From the NCBI GenBank assembly GCA_946902875.1, contig OX336336.1, positions 7,720,545 to 7,784,544 of the forward strand: a DNA stretch of 64,000 nt. Direction: 5' to 3'. This DNA is from Nematopogon swammerdamellus. Its lineage: Eukaryota > Arthropoda > Insecta > Lepidoptera > Adelidae. This document shows positions 1-10,362 of the stretch, piece by piece. The notes under the pieces are model-generated. The model was given only the letters and a program-made list of their open reading frames with translations, made no database searches and was not told the DNA's origin. The translations under genes were made by a program, and so were the position numbers. Within the stretch, counting starts at the first letter, position 1. The number at the start of each line of letters is the position of its first letter.

Positions 1-635
1 AAAAAATCATAGTAAAATATAAAGTAAAGTAGTTAAAATAGAAGTAAAAGTTACACTTGGTTAATAAACCAAACAAAATTCCACGAAAAGGTGTTCTCGA
101 CGCCTGGTGCAGAAAGAAGTGTTCAGAAATTACCTACAGTTAGTTAGTCCACGTTTCACATAAACATTACATATAAGCGACGTACTGGATGCGTAAATAC
201 GAGAAAGAACACAAATTATAATAAGAGGCTAGCTAGCTTATTAACAGTATTTAAAACAACGCCAACTCTTTCATCTGAACTAGCCTTAAAGCTTATATGC
301 CCCTACTTGTACGAGGGTACAATATGAGGGTACCTACATGGTACGTTACGCGTGTAAAGGTAGTCACTTTACACTCATCGATGGACATTCTGTGTGCGCG
401 CCTTCGGAAAATCCAGTTTTCCTCTTGAATGAAAATACTAGTCTTGCGATCAGTTCCAATCCGCGACCGTTACTATCCTAGCGGCCGTGTTTATTCAAGT
501 ACGTTATTAAGTGACCCATCACTAACGCACAGTAAGGTAGCTGTAGGTAGAGTTAAACACGGATTGGGACTGCTGCGTAAGAATATCGATCGAAACTTTT
601 ATTTGTGAGTGTTATCTGATTAATTCGGATTTTCC
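1..635. other. Non-coding, nothing recognised
   Basis: AT-rich sequence with stops in all frames. I see no convincing exon, RNA gene or repeat. A short SINE A body relic begins immediately after it. Confidence 0.4.
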
Positions 636-690
636 GTTCAATTCAGTGTAGCCGGCACGACTGAGCACTGGTATAGTAGGTACCTAGTTT
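636..690 (+). repeat. SINE A body relic
   Basis: A decayed scrap of the SINE A body: the TTCAGTGTAGCCGGCACGA stretch followed by a degraded 'cactg...cacctag' segment. It is too short to say more. Family description is at 54085-54476. Confidence 0.4.
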
Positions 691-980
691 CGTTATCATG
701 TCAGGTTCTGAAAAAGCTAGTTGTAATAACTTAATCGATTATTTATAGTTAACAAGCTTTTGCACGCGTCTTCGCGCATGAAATTAGAAAAAGTAATTTT
801 TTTTTTATTTACTACGCTCACAATTAGATGCTCAGTATCCCAAGTAGATAGCGTGATGATATGTATCTTGCATATGTGCTGCTGATAATGTATCTTGCTG
901 AATCTAATGGAATTATTGCTATGCAATTCTGATCTGAACTTTTTAGTAAATCTGTGGAAAGACAAACAGACACCAAATAT

Positions 981-1098
981 TCCAGGGAATAAGTCTCCGG
1001 TATGGCACCTACCTTCTCGGAGGTGATATTGGCTGGTCGGAGCATGCGCTTTGGCCCCTCCAACTCAGCCACCCATACCGGATTACATAAAAAAAAAA
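981..1098 (+). repeat. SINE B, 3' fragment
   Basis: The 3' third of the tRNA-headed SINE B (full copy at 41254-41696). It shows the 'ggcacctacctt...cggaggtgatattgg' segment and the terminal CCGGATTACATA followed by an A-run. The head and most of the body are missing (5' truncation). Confidence 0.7.
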
Positions 1099-1228
1099 TT
1101 AGATTTTCTTGAAGTCTATTAGCGAAATGTAGGTAGTTAGACAATTGGCAAAACACCTGAACAAGTCAACATAGTTTTGTGACAGTCCATTCGGTTATCT
1201 CGGCGAAAAAGGACGAACAACAAAAATT

Positions 1229-1539
1229 GCTTGCAACCACAGAGCATGAAATGCGCGCGCCCGCCCCTACTAGAGGCGCCGTGAGCGCGATTTCTCTACA
1301 ACGGCGTTGAAGCCTGTGGGCGTGGCCTATGACTTACATAATGTGTGTTGTGCGTTTACATTTGTTTTGTGCGTGTGCCTAACTTGCTCCTCTTTGTGTG
1401 TAGTGTCGATACTAGCACACACACACATACGAAGCGCTAGCAGCTCAGCGTACGGTTATTGGGTTTCAAATATCATCGCTTATGGCGCCTCTAGTAGGGG
1501 GCGCCCGCGGTAGGTATTTGATGCTCTGTGCTTGCAACC
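1229..1539. mobile_element. Non-autonomous DNA transposon (MITE) with 10-bp target duplication
   Basis: A 291-bp element (1239-1529) is bounded by the perfect 10-bp direct repeat GCTTGCAACC (1229-1238 and 1530-1539). Its tips are inverted ACAGAGCAT / ATGCTCTGT. The inverted repeats extend imperfectly for about 60 bp and include a conserved CCCCTACTAGAGGCGCC block. There is no transposase; the small open frame inside is incidental. A target duplication of 9-11 bp is the hallmark of Mutator-like elements, so a MULE-mobilised MITE is the likeliest class. That assignment is inference. Confidence 0.75.
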
Positions 1540-1582
1540 AATGTTAAAGATAATATTAAAGATATATTCTGCTTTTATGTTT

Positions 1583-1712
1583 ATGAACCAGTCAGTCAGT
1601 GTTTTGGGTTCACTAAACCTACAGAACCACTGGCTTTCCGCCGACGACGCGACGTAATTGAAGTCGTCACCCCACCTGGTGGGTGGTCTTGCATTTCACG
1701 TCCACGGCCGCA
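1583..1712 (-). mobile_element. RTE-like LINE 3'-end relic
   Basis: On the minus strand this resembles the end of an RTE-type ORF2. A GGCCGTGGACG start leads into a 'gacgac..caattacgt' stretch and ends near a CTGACTGACTG tail. The same arrangement recurs at 21048-21212 and 7998-8245. It is heavily decayed and has no usable frame. Confidence 0.4.
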
Positions 1713-1819
1713 AAAACTGTTACTCCAAACAGTCGTTGATTTCTAAAAATTTGTTATACTAAAATGAATGAAAATATTGCGAAAGCCAATGGTTGCTGGC
1801 CACTGTCGCTGCACATGGC

Positions 1820-1950
1820 GCGGCAATCAGTTAGTGAGACCTAGTTTTAGTTTCGCGAAGCTCGAGGTCGCCGCCTCCGCCCCCCGCCCCGCTCTGCTGC
1901 CCCACACCGCCCCGCCGCGCCGCCGCCCCCCCGAGCGAGTTCATTGTCTT
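1820..1950 (+). promoter_or_regulatory. GC-rich island, possible core promoter or 5' exon
   Basis: About 90 bp of very GC-rich, C-run sequence (1858-1945) stands out in an AT-rich region. It is preceded by ATCAGTTAG, which resembles the arthropod initiator TCAGT. No gene downstream can be attached to it. Base composition is the only firm observation; promoter function is a guess. Confidence 0.15.
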
Positions 1951-2559
1951 GTTCCTTGCTGTTGCTGAAGCTTAGGAGACTTCTTGGCTGTTATCAATAT
2001 GAAAGTGATGGATGAAATAATTAATGTATTCCTTTTAATGGTTCTATTTAGGGTTCCGTACATCAAAAGTGAAAAAAAACGGGAACTGTCTTGTCTGTCT
2101 GTCACAACATTTTCTCTGAATCTACTAAGTCTAAAATTTTTTAAAAATAGGGAATATAGGGCTTCTCTTATGGTTTACAGAAAAAACCTAGACGTAAATC
2201 CGTCTTAAGTACTTCATATAAATTGCGTACACTAATCGCCTAATCTATTGCAAAACCTAGTCAGATAATATTTTTTTCATTTTATTTAATGAGAAATTAT
2301 CTTAGGTGGACGTGTGGAAATACGAGTGTATCTAAATCCAGTACCGAATCGGGAAGAAATTTTCTCGAAAAGGTGATGTCTGATCATCAAGCAGCGGAGT
2401 GTAGAAAGGCGCCATAGTTCTGTGAAGGCAGTTTATTTTCTATCATTATTTTCTATAAGTGATGATGTCAATGATTTCCATAAGTCAGAACTCTCGGTAG
2501 AATTGTTAATCTTGCTCTCAAGCTGTATTTTCTATAAACTGATATCGGTATATATTATG

Positions 2560-2735
2560 TGGATAGTCACTAAAATACTTGTAAGTAATATTATTTACAA
2601 AAAAAAACCCTGCCAAGTTTCTTGCGGGCTCTTCTTCGTGGGTCTAATCGCACCGATTAGAACAAATTGTGATAAGTTCGAGTGCACTTTTACTGCCTTT
2701 AAGAATGCATCAATAAACAATAAACTGATTTTAAT
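2560..2735 (+). repeat. Dispersed repeat (TTCTTCTTCGTGGGT family)
   Basis: Shares with 13640-13790 (inverted) and 35075-35140 the series 'aaaccctgc.aagtttcttgc', 'cttcttcgtgggt.taatcg' and 'gataagttcgagtgca.tttactgcct'. It has no coding content. It is probably the 3' UTR of a LINE or a SINE. Confidence 0.5.
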
Positions 2736-3008
2736 TTTTAATAAATACATAAACCATGAACAGATTAACTTCACACATTAAAGTCGTCTCCACATATTTC
2801 CCTAGCACTAATTGATCACTGACTGGTTCTTGATTACGCGACGCGTAGCACAAGCAATCGTCTCATTACGCGTTCTGCTGAGCTGAAAACTGTCGGCACG
2901 GCTGAACAATACAGACCATTCAGTTATTCCTAACTTCTTCTTCTTGATGGGTATTTTCCGCATGTAGGTCGCTCTGTGTGGACCCGTTGTGCATATCACC
3001 CCGGCCGC

Positions 3009-3518
3009 TACTGCATCCAGCCCAGCTCCTTCCATAGGTCCTGCAGGTGTCCGACGTCCTTGCAGGCCTCTTGGAGTGTCCTCGGGCTTTTGAGGATGTT
3101 TGCCCGCTCATTTGCCACCCCCTCGCACTGTAGCAGCACGTGGGGTGGCGTTTCTTCAGCCCTCATGAAACCCCTGCACAGAGGGATATGTTTACCTATA
3201 ATGAATAAGTGCTTTTTAGTGGATAGTGTCTAGTCAAAGTTCCTACCACCAATCTGATTTTACCTTTGTTTAGCTGTAGTACACCCTTGGTGAGCTTACT
3301 GTTGATGGCTGGCACCGCCGTTCTGGCCTGCTTGCAGTCGTTTATTTGTAACCACTGCTGTTGGTGTTGATCTTTTGCTTGTGTTCTAATCCATGACCTT
3401 AGTTGGTTAAACGGGAGGAGTACTATCGGCTCAGGCCCTTCGACTACCCACCCTGCCCCTCTCCTTGCCAGTTAGTCTGCTGCGTCATTGCCTAAATCAG
3501 TTATTCCTATATGCACTG
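3009..3518 (-). pseudogene. I-clade-type non-LTR retrotransposon, RNase H and C-terminal remnant
   Basis: Minus-strand translation gives the end of an RNase H domain (the ADxLARRGAG motif with a stop in place of x, then GPEPIVL) and a W..Q..A...QHQQQW stretch. A CRGF...ETPPHVLLQCEG zinc-knuckle-like C-terminus follows, ending at TAG 3009-3011. This order is typical of I/R1/LOA-group ORF2 proteins. The frame is broken by in-frame stops near 3478 and 3200, so the copy is dead and 5'-truncated. The reverse transcriptase is not present. Confidence 0.6.
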
Positions 3519-3865
3519 AAAGAATATTAATGTGGACATACGAGAATCTACCATTACAATATTGCATATACCTACGGACACATGTCTGTGTGTAACGCAT
3601 GAATAAAAACATTTTGAACCGATTCAATTACCGCTTTATTAACTACCTACATAACTAGCCTACATATGTTTAACAGTACAATGTCCAGCTTGAGGACTGA
3701 CCCTCATCTGTTATTCGGATAACACATACTCGTAGTTTATCAAAAAGAGTTATATCTTGACCCCTCCTCATATTCAAATATTTTATGGATAAAATTGTGA
3801 AAATTATACATAGGAAAATTTTAGAGGGAGTTCAGATCTTTTTGACATAACTATATTGGAAAATA

Positions 3866-4204
3866 TTTTTTTTTTATGGAAACTGACACGGTTGCCTACA
3901 TCACCTATAACATCCGTGATGTCAGCCCATATCACCGGGTGAACTAGGTGCATGTCAGTGCTTCCCTTCATTTCATGTTGGCTACACTGAACTGGATGGA
4001 AAACACCAACTATTTACATAGCCGTTTCGACCCACGTTTCATTTAGTGCGGTGGTACCAACCCGGGCGGGATAAACCCTATCACCTAGTAAGGTAAGAAG
4101 GGAAGGGACCTACAGTTTTTCGTCGAATCCGAACCACGGTCAGCCTCCCACGGTCGAGCGGTCACCCATCCAAGTACTGACCGCGCTCAGGGTTGCTTAA
4201 CAAC
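3866..4204 (-). repeat. SINE A, nearly full length
   Basis: Starts with a poly-T (the A-tail on the minus strand), then tail hairpin, body, T-arm-like box and the 5S-like segment. It stops at 'gttgcttaacaac', so only the first ~40 nt of the head (tRNA-like A box) are lost. Confidence 0.85.
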
Positions 4205-4744
4205 TATATAATTTATTTTGCACGATTTTATTTTCCATTTTCCACCATATGTCAAAAGTCATAAAAACCTGACTTTCCCTGAAATTTTTCTTATCATATA
4301 TAATTCGTAAGGTCCTTAAATTTTTCGTAAACACGTGAAGCACTTTTGGATTAACGATGCTGGTAATTGTGACCTTTATACTAATTTCAGCACGTACATA
4401 GACATTCACTTTCATACCCAAAAACTAAACTAACATTCTATCAGTTTCAAGACGGATTATCTATCAATAAAGCTTAGCCGAAGCTAGGTGGTATTGTTTA
4501 TCATAGTTAGGAAGGCTCACACAACTCTATCCCACTCGATATTTTCTAGAGAACGTTAAAAATTCTGAGTAGCCATATAACTGTGCAACCAAACGTGTGT
4601 GCGACCAAAGTGAAACATTGACATGACACCTGATTTCCACAGGAACAAAGAATAATTAACTGACATATTATAACAGTTATGCCTTCATTCCCGAAGATCG
4701 TAAATAAATTAATTTAAGAAAAATAAACTTATATTAAAAAAGCC

Positions 4745-5010
4745 GTAAATGCTAGTAGATTACAGGAAAACTGCAAGATTTTTTGGACAATATAATAGTT
4801 GTGGCAAAAAAAGTATTGTTTTATATATTTTAAGTAAAAGAAGCAATGATTTGCCTGACGGTTAAACCATTGCTGTTTTTTTTATTTAGGCGTTTCGTTA
4901 CTTTCAAAAACACAATAATTATATTGGTAAACACATGACACCAATAATATATTCTGTGGTGGTACAGAACCCTCGAGTCCGACTGGCACTGATCTGAGGC
5001 CTACGACTTG
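4745..5010 (+). repeat. Dispersed repeat, second copy of the 12184-12442 segment
   Basis: Aligns with 12184-12442 over about 260 bp: 'tagtaga', 'ggaaaactgca', 'aaaccattgctgt', 'taggcgtttc', 'aaaacacaat', 'ggaaccctcg..gagtccgact'. The shared end places it in the GGTTCCGTA repeat family (see 63528-63925). Non-coding. Confidence 0.65.
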
Positions 5011-5754
5011 GCCGTTTGTTTTTTTTTTTAATATTAATTTTAACCTTAGTGGGGGATTTAGTGCGATAGTTTGTATGGACACCCTGCATTTTTACTTAGA
5101 AGGCTCATACTTGCAACAGTTGTTCCTTAGGTGCTCCTGAGTGGATTTCCACCGGTAGACATCGGGGGTCACCGCGGGGGTGGCGGGGGGAGGGGGTGGA
5201 AGTTTGCTTCTGCCGCGCTTCACTTTGTACCCTATTCCTTCAAAACTATAGGTATTAGGGCAAGTGTGATGTCATTTTCAGATAACTCAAGGACGACGGA
5301 TTCATTTCTGGAAGAAACATTTTGCCTTTCTATACAAAAAAATATAAATATTAGGCAAAACTCACAAAACGTGAAAATATTTTTTTTAAATAAACGTCGT
5401 TTACTTTTGAACTACTAAAGATAAAGATAAATAAAAAATATTTGCTAAAAGCTGCATTTACCAGAATTACAAATATGTAAATTTTATTGGGATGGAGTAA
5501 TAATAAGTGAGTGAAAAAAAAAATCAAAACAGTGCGGTGTATTTACATTTTGAGGCTAACATAGCGAAAACAGTACCTAGGTGATACGTGATAATTATTA
5601 TTATTATACATTTGTAAAATTATTGCTAATTAAACATTAAATTATTCACATACACACACACACACACCCTCAAATACACACACACATACCTACCTTACCC
5701 ATGTTTGTGATTGCTACCTAAAGTAAATGCTTTATATTTATTACCATGTCGTCA
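5011..5754. other. Non-coding; contains a (CA)n microsatellite
   Basis: I see no exon. The stretch holds a G-rich patch near 5166-5197 and a CA/CACA microsatellite at about 5651-5690. The rest is AT-rich unique-looking sequence. Confidence 0.45.
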
Positions 5755-5914
5755 TTTTTTTATGGAAACTGACACGGTTGGCTACATCACCTACAACATC
5801 CGTGATGTCAGCCCATAACACCGGGTGAACTAGGTGCCATGTCATTGCTTCCCTTCATTTCGCGCCGGCTACACTGAACTGGACGGAAAACACGAACTAT
5901 TCGCATAGCCGTTT
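5755..5914 (-). repeat. SINE A, 5'-truncated
   Basis: Poly-T, tail hairpin (GGCTACATCACC... / ...GATGTCAGCC) and body up to 'catagccgttt', then an abrupt end. The head is missing. Confidence 0.85.
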
Positions 5915-6695
5915 GTAGCTCTTTATAATATTCGTTTAGATATACAATAGACAGATATAATGAAACGAATCGTTTAAAGAACCCTAATAGAACTGTAAAA
6001 TCTAAATCTAACGTAATAGAGAAATATGATTTTTTTCTATTCTCATTCTTTTCTAAATTCAAATAAAAAAAATATATTATATCACTTAATTCGTCATACA
6101 AAGTTACTAATGTACTAATCATTCTAAGGTCAATGGTGAGGTATTTAAAGCCTAAGGTATTTTCTGCTAGTCTGCCTAGATCATGTATCATGGACAAAAT
6201 ACTGATGTGTATTACAAAACAATATTCTGTAGATGGAAAAACTTCTCCCTTATCTCCGCAAAGTGCAGAACTATTCACTCGTGATGTTCTCGCAAGTAAA
6301 CTTTGCTGTTGAAAGATAAACTTGAACCTTTGCTGTTGAACCCTTACACCTGCTAACATTCGTAGGTGGAGGAAAACTTGGCGAAGTTTGAAGAGCCTGC
6401 CTTTGATACGGGCTCACATTCAGGTGGGTGAATTTTGATATTTATTACACAATAGCTTTTGTTCACTGCTGTTTTATAGATATTTTGCTGTGCCCACGGC
6501 TCCGCCCGCTCTCATATTTGACTTCTCTGCTAACCTCCTAAGCCATTTAACGTGATGAAAAGTAGCCTATAATTGATGGGAAGAACCAAGCTATCCGTAG
6601 AAGCAAACTGAATTAAAATCGGTTCAGTGGTTTTCAAGTTATAAGCAGACATCCAGACAGAAAGCAGACGTTGGATTTTTTTAAAGGTAAGAATA
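5915..6695. other. Non-coding; possible LINE 3' UTR sequence
   Basis: A long minus open frame here runs into the SINE at 5755-5914 and carries no domain. 'ctaggcagactagcagaaaat' on the minus strand resembles 3' UTR text near 14255-14300, suggesting jockey-like 3' UTR sequence. No host gene seen. Confidence 0.35.
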
Positions 6696-6995
6696 CCGTG
6701 GCCGGTGCTCTGATGAATTGAATTTCCTCATCCCTCCTACGAATCTATCCGTATCAGCCAGACGGTGCGCACGGAACATCCATGTTATTGACAACCAACT
6801 TCTGAGAAAACATCGTTTTTCGAAATCGTTCCTATGTCGTGCGACGAAATATGGAACGGTCTTCCGGTGATGTGAGTGTGTTCCCAACTACCTATAACCT
6901 GGGGATCTTCAAAACGAGTGTTAATAAATTAGACACCGACCTTTTTGTCCGCCTTATGACTGGCATGGCGCTTCCCTGAGCGTGGTTTCGCGAGG
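6696..6995 (+). pseudogene. LINE ORF2 C-terminal relic (HRFSKSFLCRAT type)
   Basis: Plus-strand translation contains NQLLRKHRFSKSFLCRAT, then a frameshift, then pieces of the WNGLP..VFP...LGIFK ending typical of jockey-superfamily ORF2 C-termini. A related inverted scrap lies at 8725-8875. Several frameshifts; dead. Confidence 0.55.
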
Positions 6996-7374
6996 AGTGG
7001 TGTTATTGACTGTGTCTGATCTTCCATTGACACTAGGGTGTCCACAATATGTCCGGTTCTATAAAAATGTGTTACTATCTATGCCTTTTTTGAGTGACTA
7101 ATTTATTAATTTACAAACACAAAACATTTTTTGGGAAAAAACAATTCTGACTGAACACAGAGTATATGTATACACATGTGTAGGATATTTCAGAACCAGG
7201 AAATTGTATAAAAATAATGGAAATAAATATAGTATAATCAGAGGCTAATTTGCTTTCCCCCCTTTACCTCATATGACCACGCATCCTAACTAACATGACA
7301 CTGGCCAAAATGTCTTAAAAAGACAATTGCCAATAAAAATTTCTTTGGAAAGCTTAGTAAAACCACAAATATCT

Positions 7375-7380
7375 TTTATT
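7375..7380 (-). terminator. Candidate poly(A) signal for GSTZ cassette B
   Basis: TTTATT on the plus strand is AATAAA on the minus strand, about 136 nt downstream of the cassette B stop codon. Other A-rich hexamers lie close by, so the exact site is uncertain. Confidence 0.35.
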
Positions 7381-7432
7381 TATTTTTATTACCCAATTAA
7401 ATATATGTGCCCGCGGCATTGCTCTCGTCGAA

Positions 7433-7479
7433 ATCCAAAATCATATCAGATCCAAGAAGGATCTGATATGATTTTGGAT
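7433..7479 (-). other. Perfect 21-bp inverted repeat in the presumed 3' UTR of GSTZ cassette B
   Basis: Arms 7433-7453 and 7459-7479 are perfect complements with a 5-nt loop. The arm begins ATCCAAAATCATATCAGATC. It lies 36 nt past the stop codon of exon 4B, so a cassette B transcript would contain a fully paired 21-bp hairpin. It has no T-run and is not a bacterial terminator. Any role is unknown. Confidence 0.8.
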
Positions 7480-7515
7480 CCTTCTATTCCACTGAGGATG
7501 AGATTGCGCCCGCGC

Positions 7516-7624
7516 CTAGGCGGACTTCTGGAAGCGCTCCGGATGAGTGTTGATGAAGATTACTTCAGCAGTCAACTTCTTGTAGAGACGGGACACCGTC
7601 TCATACTTCGATATATCCAGTGGC
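7516..7624 (-). CDS. GSTZ: GST zeta (maleylacetoacetate isomerase), exon 4 of cassette B
   Basis: Terminal coding exon of the second cassette. It follows an acceptor TTTGACAG and completes the arginine codon left open by exon 3B (phase 2). It encodes the end of the C-terminal helical domain, with SKYETVSRLYKKLTAE and THPERFQKSA, then TAG at 7516-7518. It is one codon shorter than exon 4A and differs from it at about 11 of 36 positions. The conserved frame and splice site argue that it is functional. A hairpin and a poly(A) signal follow. Confidence 0.85.
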
Positions 7625-7997
7625 CTGTCAAAGGAAAATAGTAATATTTTAATGATTCTAGTCTTTATACGTTTGTTATACGTATAGATTGGGAATTGCT
7701 CGTTTAGTTTACAACACCTCAGTAAAAAATGTATGAGAAATCGTAAGCATTGGAAAAATGTATTTAAAAGAAATTGTGATCACTCTTAGGTATACATACT
7801 TGACTATACGATTAAAGAAATATCTGCACCACAAACGTACTATATATAACTATAATAAGAAATATTTATTATTTAAGAAATAAGTAAAATAAATAAATCT
7901 AATGTAATATAAGAACAATGCACTGTAAGACGAGGCTAATTAAAGCTATGATTAAAGAAACGGTAATTGTTTTTCCAATTTTCCTGACCGTCAGGTG

Positions 7998-8245
7998 GCT
8001 AAGCTAAAATGGCAGTGAGATGGGCACGTCAGTCGAAGAATCTACAACCGGCGCACCTGGCGGCCGCGTGGACAGGGAAATGGAGTGTGGTGAGAAGACC
8101 ACCCCCACCAGGTAGGACAACGACATAAAGTCGGTACGTCGGAGGCAATCAGTGGTTCCGAAGGTCGGGACGAATGGAGAAAGATTGCAGAGACGTATAT
8201 CCAACAGTGAACGCATAAACGCTGGCTGACTGACTGACATCCCAT
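7998..8245 (+). pseudogene. RTE-like LINE ORF2 3'-end relic
   Basis: The plus strand shows a decayed AKLKWQ.DGHVSRR stretch, then RWTD-region remnants and an AETYIQQ end followed by a TGACTGACTGAC tail. This is the order at the end of RTE-type ORF2 (compare the intact version at 57950-58213). Frame broken. It sits in the intron between exons 3B and 4B, opposite in orientation to the gene. Confidence 0.55.
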
Positions 8246-8428
8246 CTCTTTATCCCAGAAGTACAGCCTCGGGTCCTTTACAACAACCACATAATTTTAA
8301 TGTTACTACACCCGCCGTTACCCGTAACACTAATGGGTGGAAAACATACCACGTCTTCTATAAACTGGGGAATCTATTTATCAATTTATTCGCCCCACAA
8401 TAACTAATACGCGATTAGCAAAGCGTAC

Positions 8429-8646
8429 CTATTCACAGCATTGAAGATCTGCGGCACGAAGCACAGGTCTGCCATGGTGAGTGTCGAGCCTACGCAGTAC
8501 TCGCCCGCACTCTTGCTCAGCAATGCTTCCAGTGTCTCGAGGCCGCGCTCGACGTAGTACTGCGAGAAGCTCTGGTGTTCTTCGTCGGAACACATCTGCC
8601 GGCGTATGCCGCAGTTCTGGAGTGGTTGGATCCCGGAAACTATAGT
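8429..8646 (-). CDS. GSTZ: GST zeta, exon 3 of cassette B
   Basis: A 218-bp exon between acceptor ATTGCAG and donor GTACGC, entered in phase 0 and left in phase 2. It encodes most of the C-terminal helical domain: TIVSGIQPLQNCGIRRQM, then KSAGEYCVGSTLTMADLC and VPQIFNA. The GIQPLQN, AGxYCVG and MAD.C.VPQ.FNA blocks are diagnostic of zeta GSTs. It has exactly the length and phases of exon 3A but differs at 15 of about 73 residues, including two extra cysteines (NC and MC in place of NT and MS). No stop or frameshift. Confidence 0.9.
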
Positions 8647-8724
8647 CTGCAATGGAATTTTCTTTTATATCACATGTTTTTTTTAAAGACACGTGTGTCT
8701 GTGAACTGAACTTCAACGGAAGAT

Positions 8725-8875
8725 ATACACAGCCAATAACACCTTACACCACTCCTCAAGAATCCACGCTCACAAAGGCGCCATGCCAGCTATAATTTAT
8801 TAACACACCTTTTGAAGATCCCCATGTTATAGGTAGTACATACTCACAGGAAGACCGTTCCATATTTTCGCGATT
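8725..8875 (-). pseudogene. LINE ORF2 C-terminal relic
   Basis: Minus-strand match to the 6850-7010 relic ('tatggaacggtcttcc', 'tggggatcttcaaaa', 'gaggagtggtgt'). Short and frameshifted. It lies in the intron between exons 2B and 3B. Confidence 0.5.
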
Positions 8876-9445
8876 TTTTTTTTGTAGCCGGCTATGAGAT
8901 GCTAGGATAACAGATGGAGCCTACGGATCGCCGAAGGGAGACTTCGAACTGGTATTGTGTTTGGAAACCGAGCAGATCACGACCCCGATGGACCTCGGAC
9001 CTTTCGCAAGATAAGCCGACTCTAACCGCCACCTCGCGGACCACTCGCCACCCGCCTCCTATAGTATAGTTCTAGTGGCACGTGCAGATCTGTTGTCTTT
9101 GCCAAGCCCATTGGGGAAAAGGTGTAACGTTATGATATGAACATGATTGAATGTTAAACCATGAGATGTCATTTCATTACCTATATCATATTCTGTTCAT
9201 AGAATTAGTAGGTATTTTCGCAATGCGTTGTATTTTCTCATGCAATGCTTGCATGTGAAATAATATAATGGCTGTGGTTACCATAATAGTATTAGGTCTT
9301 AAACTTAAGCTTGTTTAGGTCATAAATTTGATCAATATGGTAATATTTAAGGCCTGATTAACAATTTATACATTACATTTATTTTTATTAAATAAGTAAT
9401 TAATTAGGTATATTCTTTATTTATTTAAATTTTGAGTTGGTTCAC

Positions 9446-9564
9446 CTCGCATATCTCCCTCATCCTGGCCCGAAGCAGAGGCGTGGCCGGCGTCAGCGAG
9501 GCTTCAGGCCTGGTGTCCTCCAAGTACTGCAGAATAGCCATCGACTCTACCAGGGTCTCGCCAT
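9446..9564 (-). CDS. GSTZ: GST zeta, exon 2 of cassette B
   Basis: A 119-bp exon, acceptor GCATGCAG and donor GTGAAC. It is entered in phase 1, so its first two bases (AT) complete a GAT codon with the final G of exon 1, and it is left in phase 0. It encodes DGETLVESMAILQYLEDTR through RMREICE, the end of the thioredoxin-like domain. The ES of LVESMAI is the conserved Glu-Ser that holds the gamma-glutamyl group of glutathione. It differs from exon 2A at one residue (Ala for Pro) and about seven bases. No N-terminal exon precedes it before the cassette A stop at 11401, so it must use exon 1 at 33482-33662 or be silent. Confidence 0.88.
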
Positions 9565-9660
9565 CTGCATGCATAATTATACAATACAGGGTTATTTTGT
9601 AAAAACATCGCATACTAACAGATGTGATTCAGTACCTGATGTAGAAGTCAAAATATTTTT

Positions 9661-9800
9661 TTAGGGTTCCCTATCCATACTGAAGCCTATTATTAAGCCT
9701 ACGCCGTCTGTCTGTCTGTTTCTCTGTCCGTCCGAGGGCTGTAACTTTTGAACCGTATTAGGTAGCCGGTTGAAATTTTCACAGAATATGTGTTAATATA
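9661..9800 (+). repeat. GGTTCCGTA-family repeat, 5' part
   Basis: Begins 'tttttttagggttccctatcc', then TCTGTCTGTCTGT and 'ggttgaaattttcacagaatatgtgtt'. These are the first 140 bp of the family described at 63528-63925. Confidence 0.65.
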
Positions 9801-10227
9801 CGCTCGTCCTTCCGGCGGCAGGGTGCGGGTGATTAGAGGTTAAACTCTCTATCTAGCCCGCTTTTAACCTGATATCTTAAATGGGGATAGCTAAAGTACA
9901 GAATAAGGTGACAATTCGCCGTTTAATAATGATAACGGGATTTAGTCCGTCAGTCACTGGTGAAAGGTGAAATTACGCGAAACAGCAGCTTGGGAGCGAG
10001 TGAGCGAGGGTAAGCTTCAGCGTTAGCGAGAGAGAAAAATATAGAAAGAACTTCATGCGAAATAAATTTCGCGTGAATCTTTATGAATCCCTGCACGCAC
10101 AGGTCTTCATGTGTCTAAATGAAGGATGGTCGTGGTCGCAGTGCCATAGATGAATCTTATAAAATAAATTTGTTATTACTTCGAAAATCATTCGTGGGCA
10201 ATACATATTGCACTTGAACTCGTAAAA
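9801..10227. other. Non-coding, nothing recognised
   Basis: Unique-looking intronic or intercassette sequence. No exon 1-like coding sequence is found here, which matters for interpreting cassette B. Confidence 0.5.
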
Positions 10228-10335
10228 TATTCCACTCAATCAGAGCCCAATCACGACAAGGGCAAGTCCCTTGTCGTGATTGGGCTCGAAAATATTCCAC
10301 TAAATCAGAGCCCAATCACGACAAGGGACTTGCTT
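10228..10335. repeat. Triple repeat: direct, inverted, direct copies of a 19-mer
   Basis: AGCCCAATCACGACAAGGG occurs in direct orientation near 10246 and 10306, with an inverted copy between them. The flanking 'aaatattccact.aatcag' is duplicated too. The DNA can form either of two alternative hairpins. Confidence 0.8.
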
Positions 10336-10362
10336 AAAATATTGGATATATATGTATCTAAA

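Noticed and set aside
3866..4204. 5S rRNA gene fragments at the 5S-like matches
   Set aside because: The match covers only the internal control region, and it is always embedded in the same repeat body, so these are SINE heads and not 5S genes.
5808..6359. 183-codon minus-strand frame
   Set aside because: It runs through the SINE A fragment at 5755-5914, has no domain or signal, and shows low-complexity AT-driven composition.
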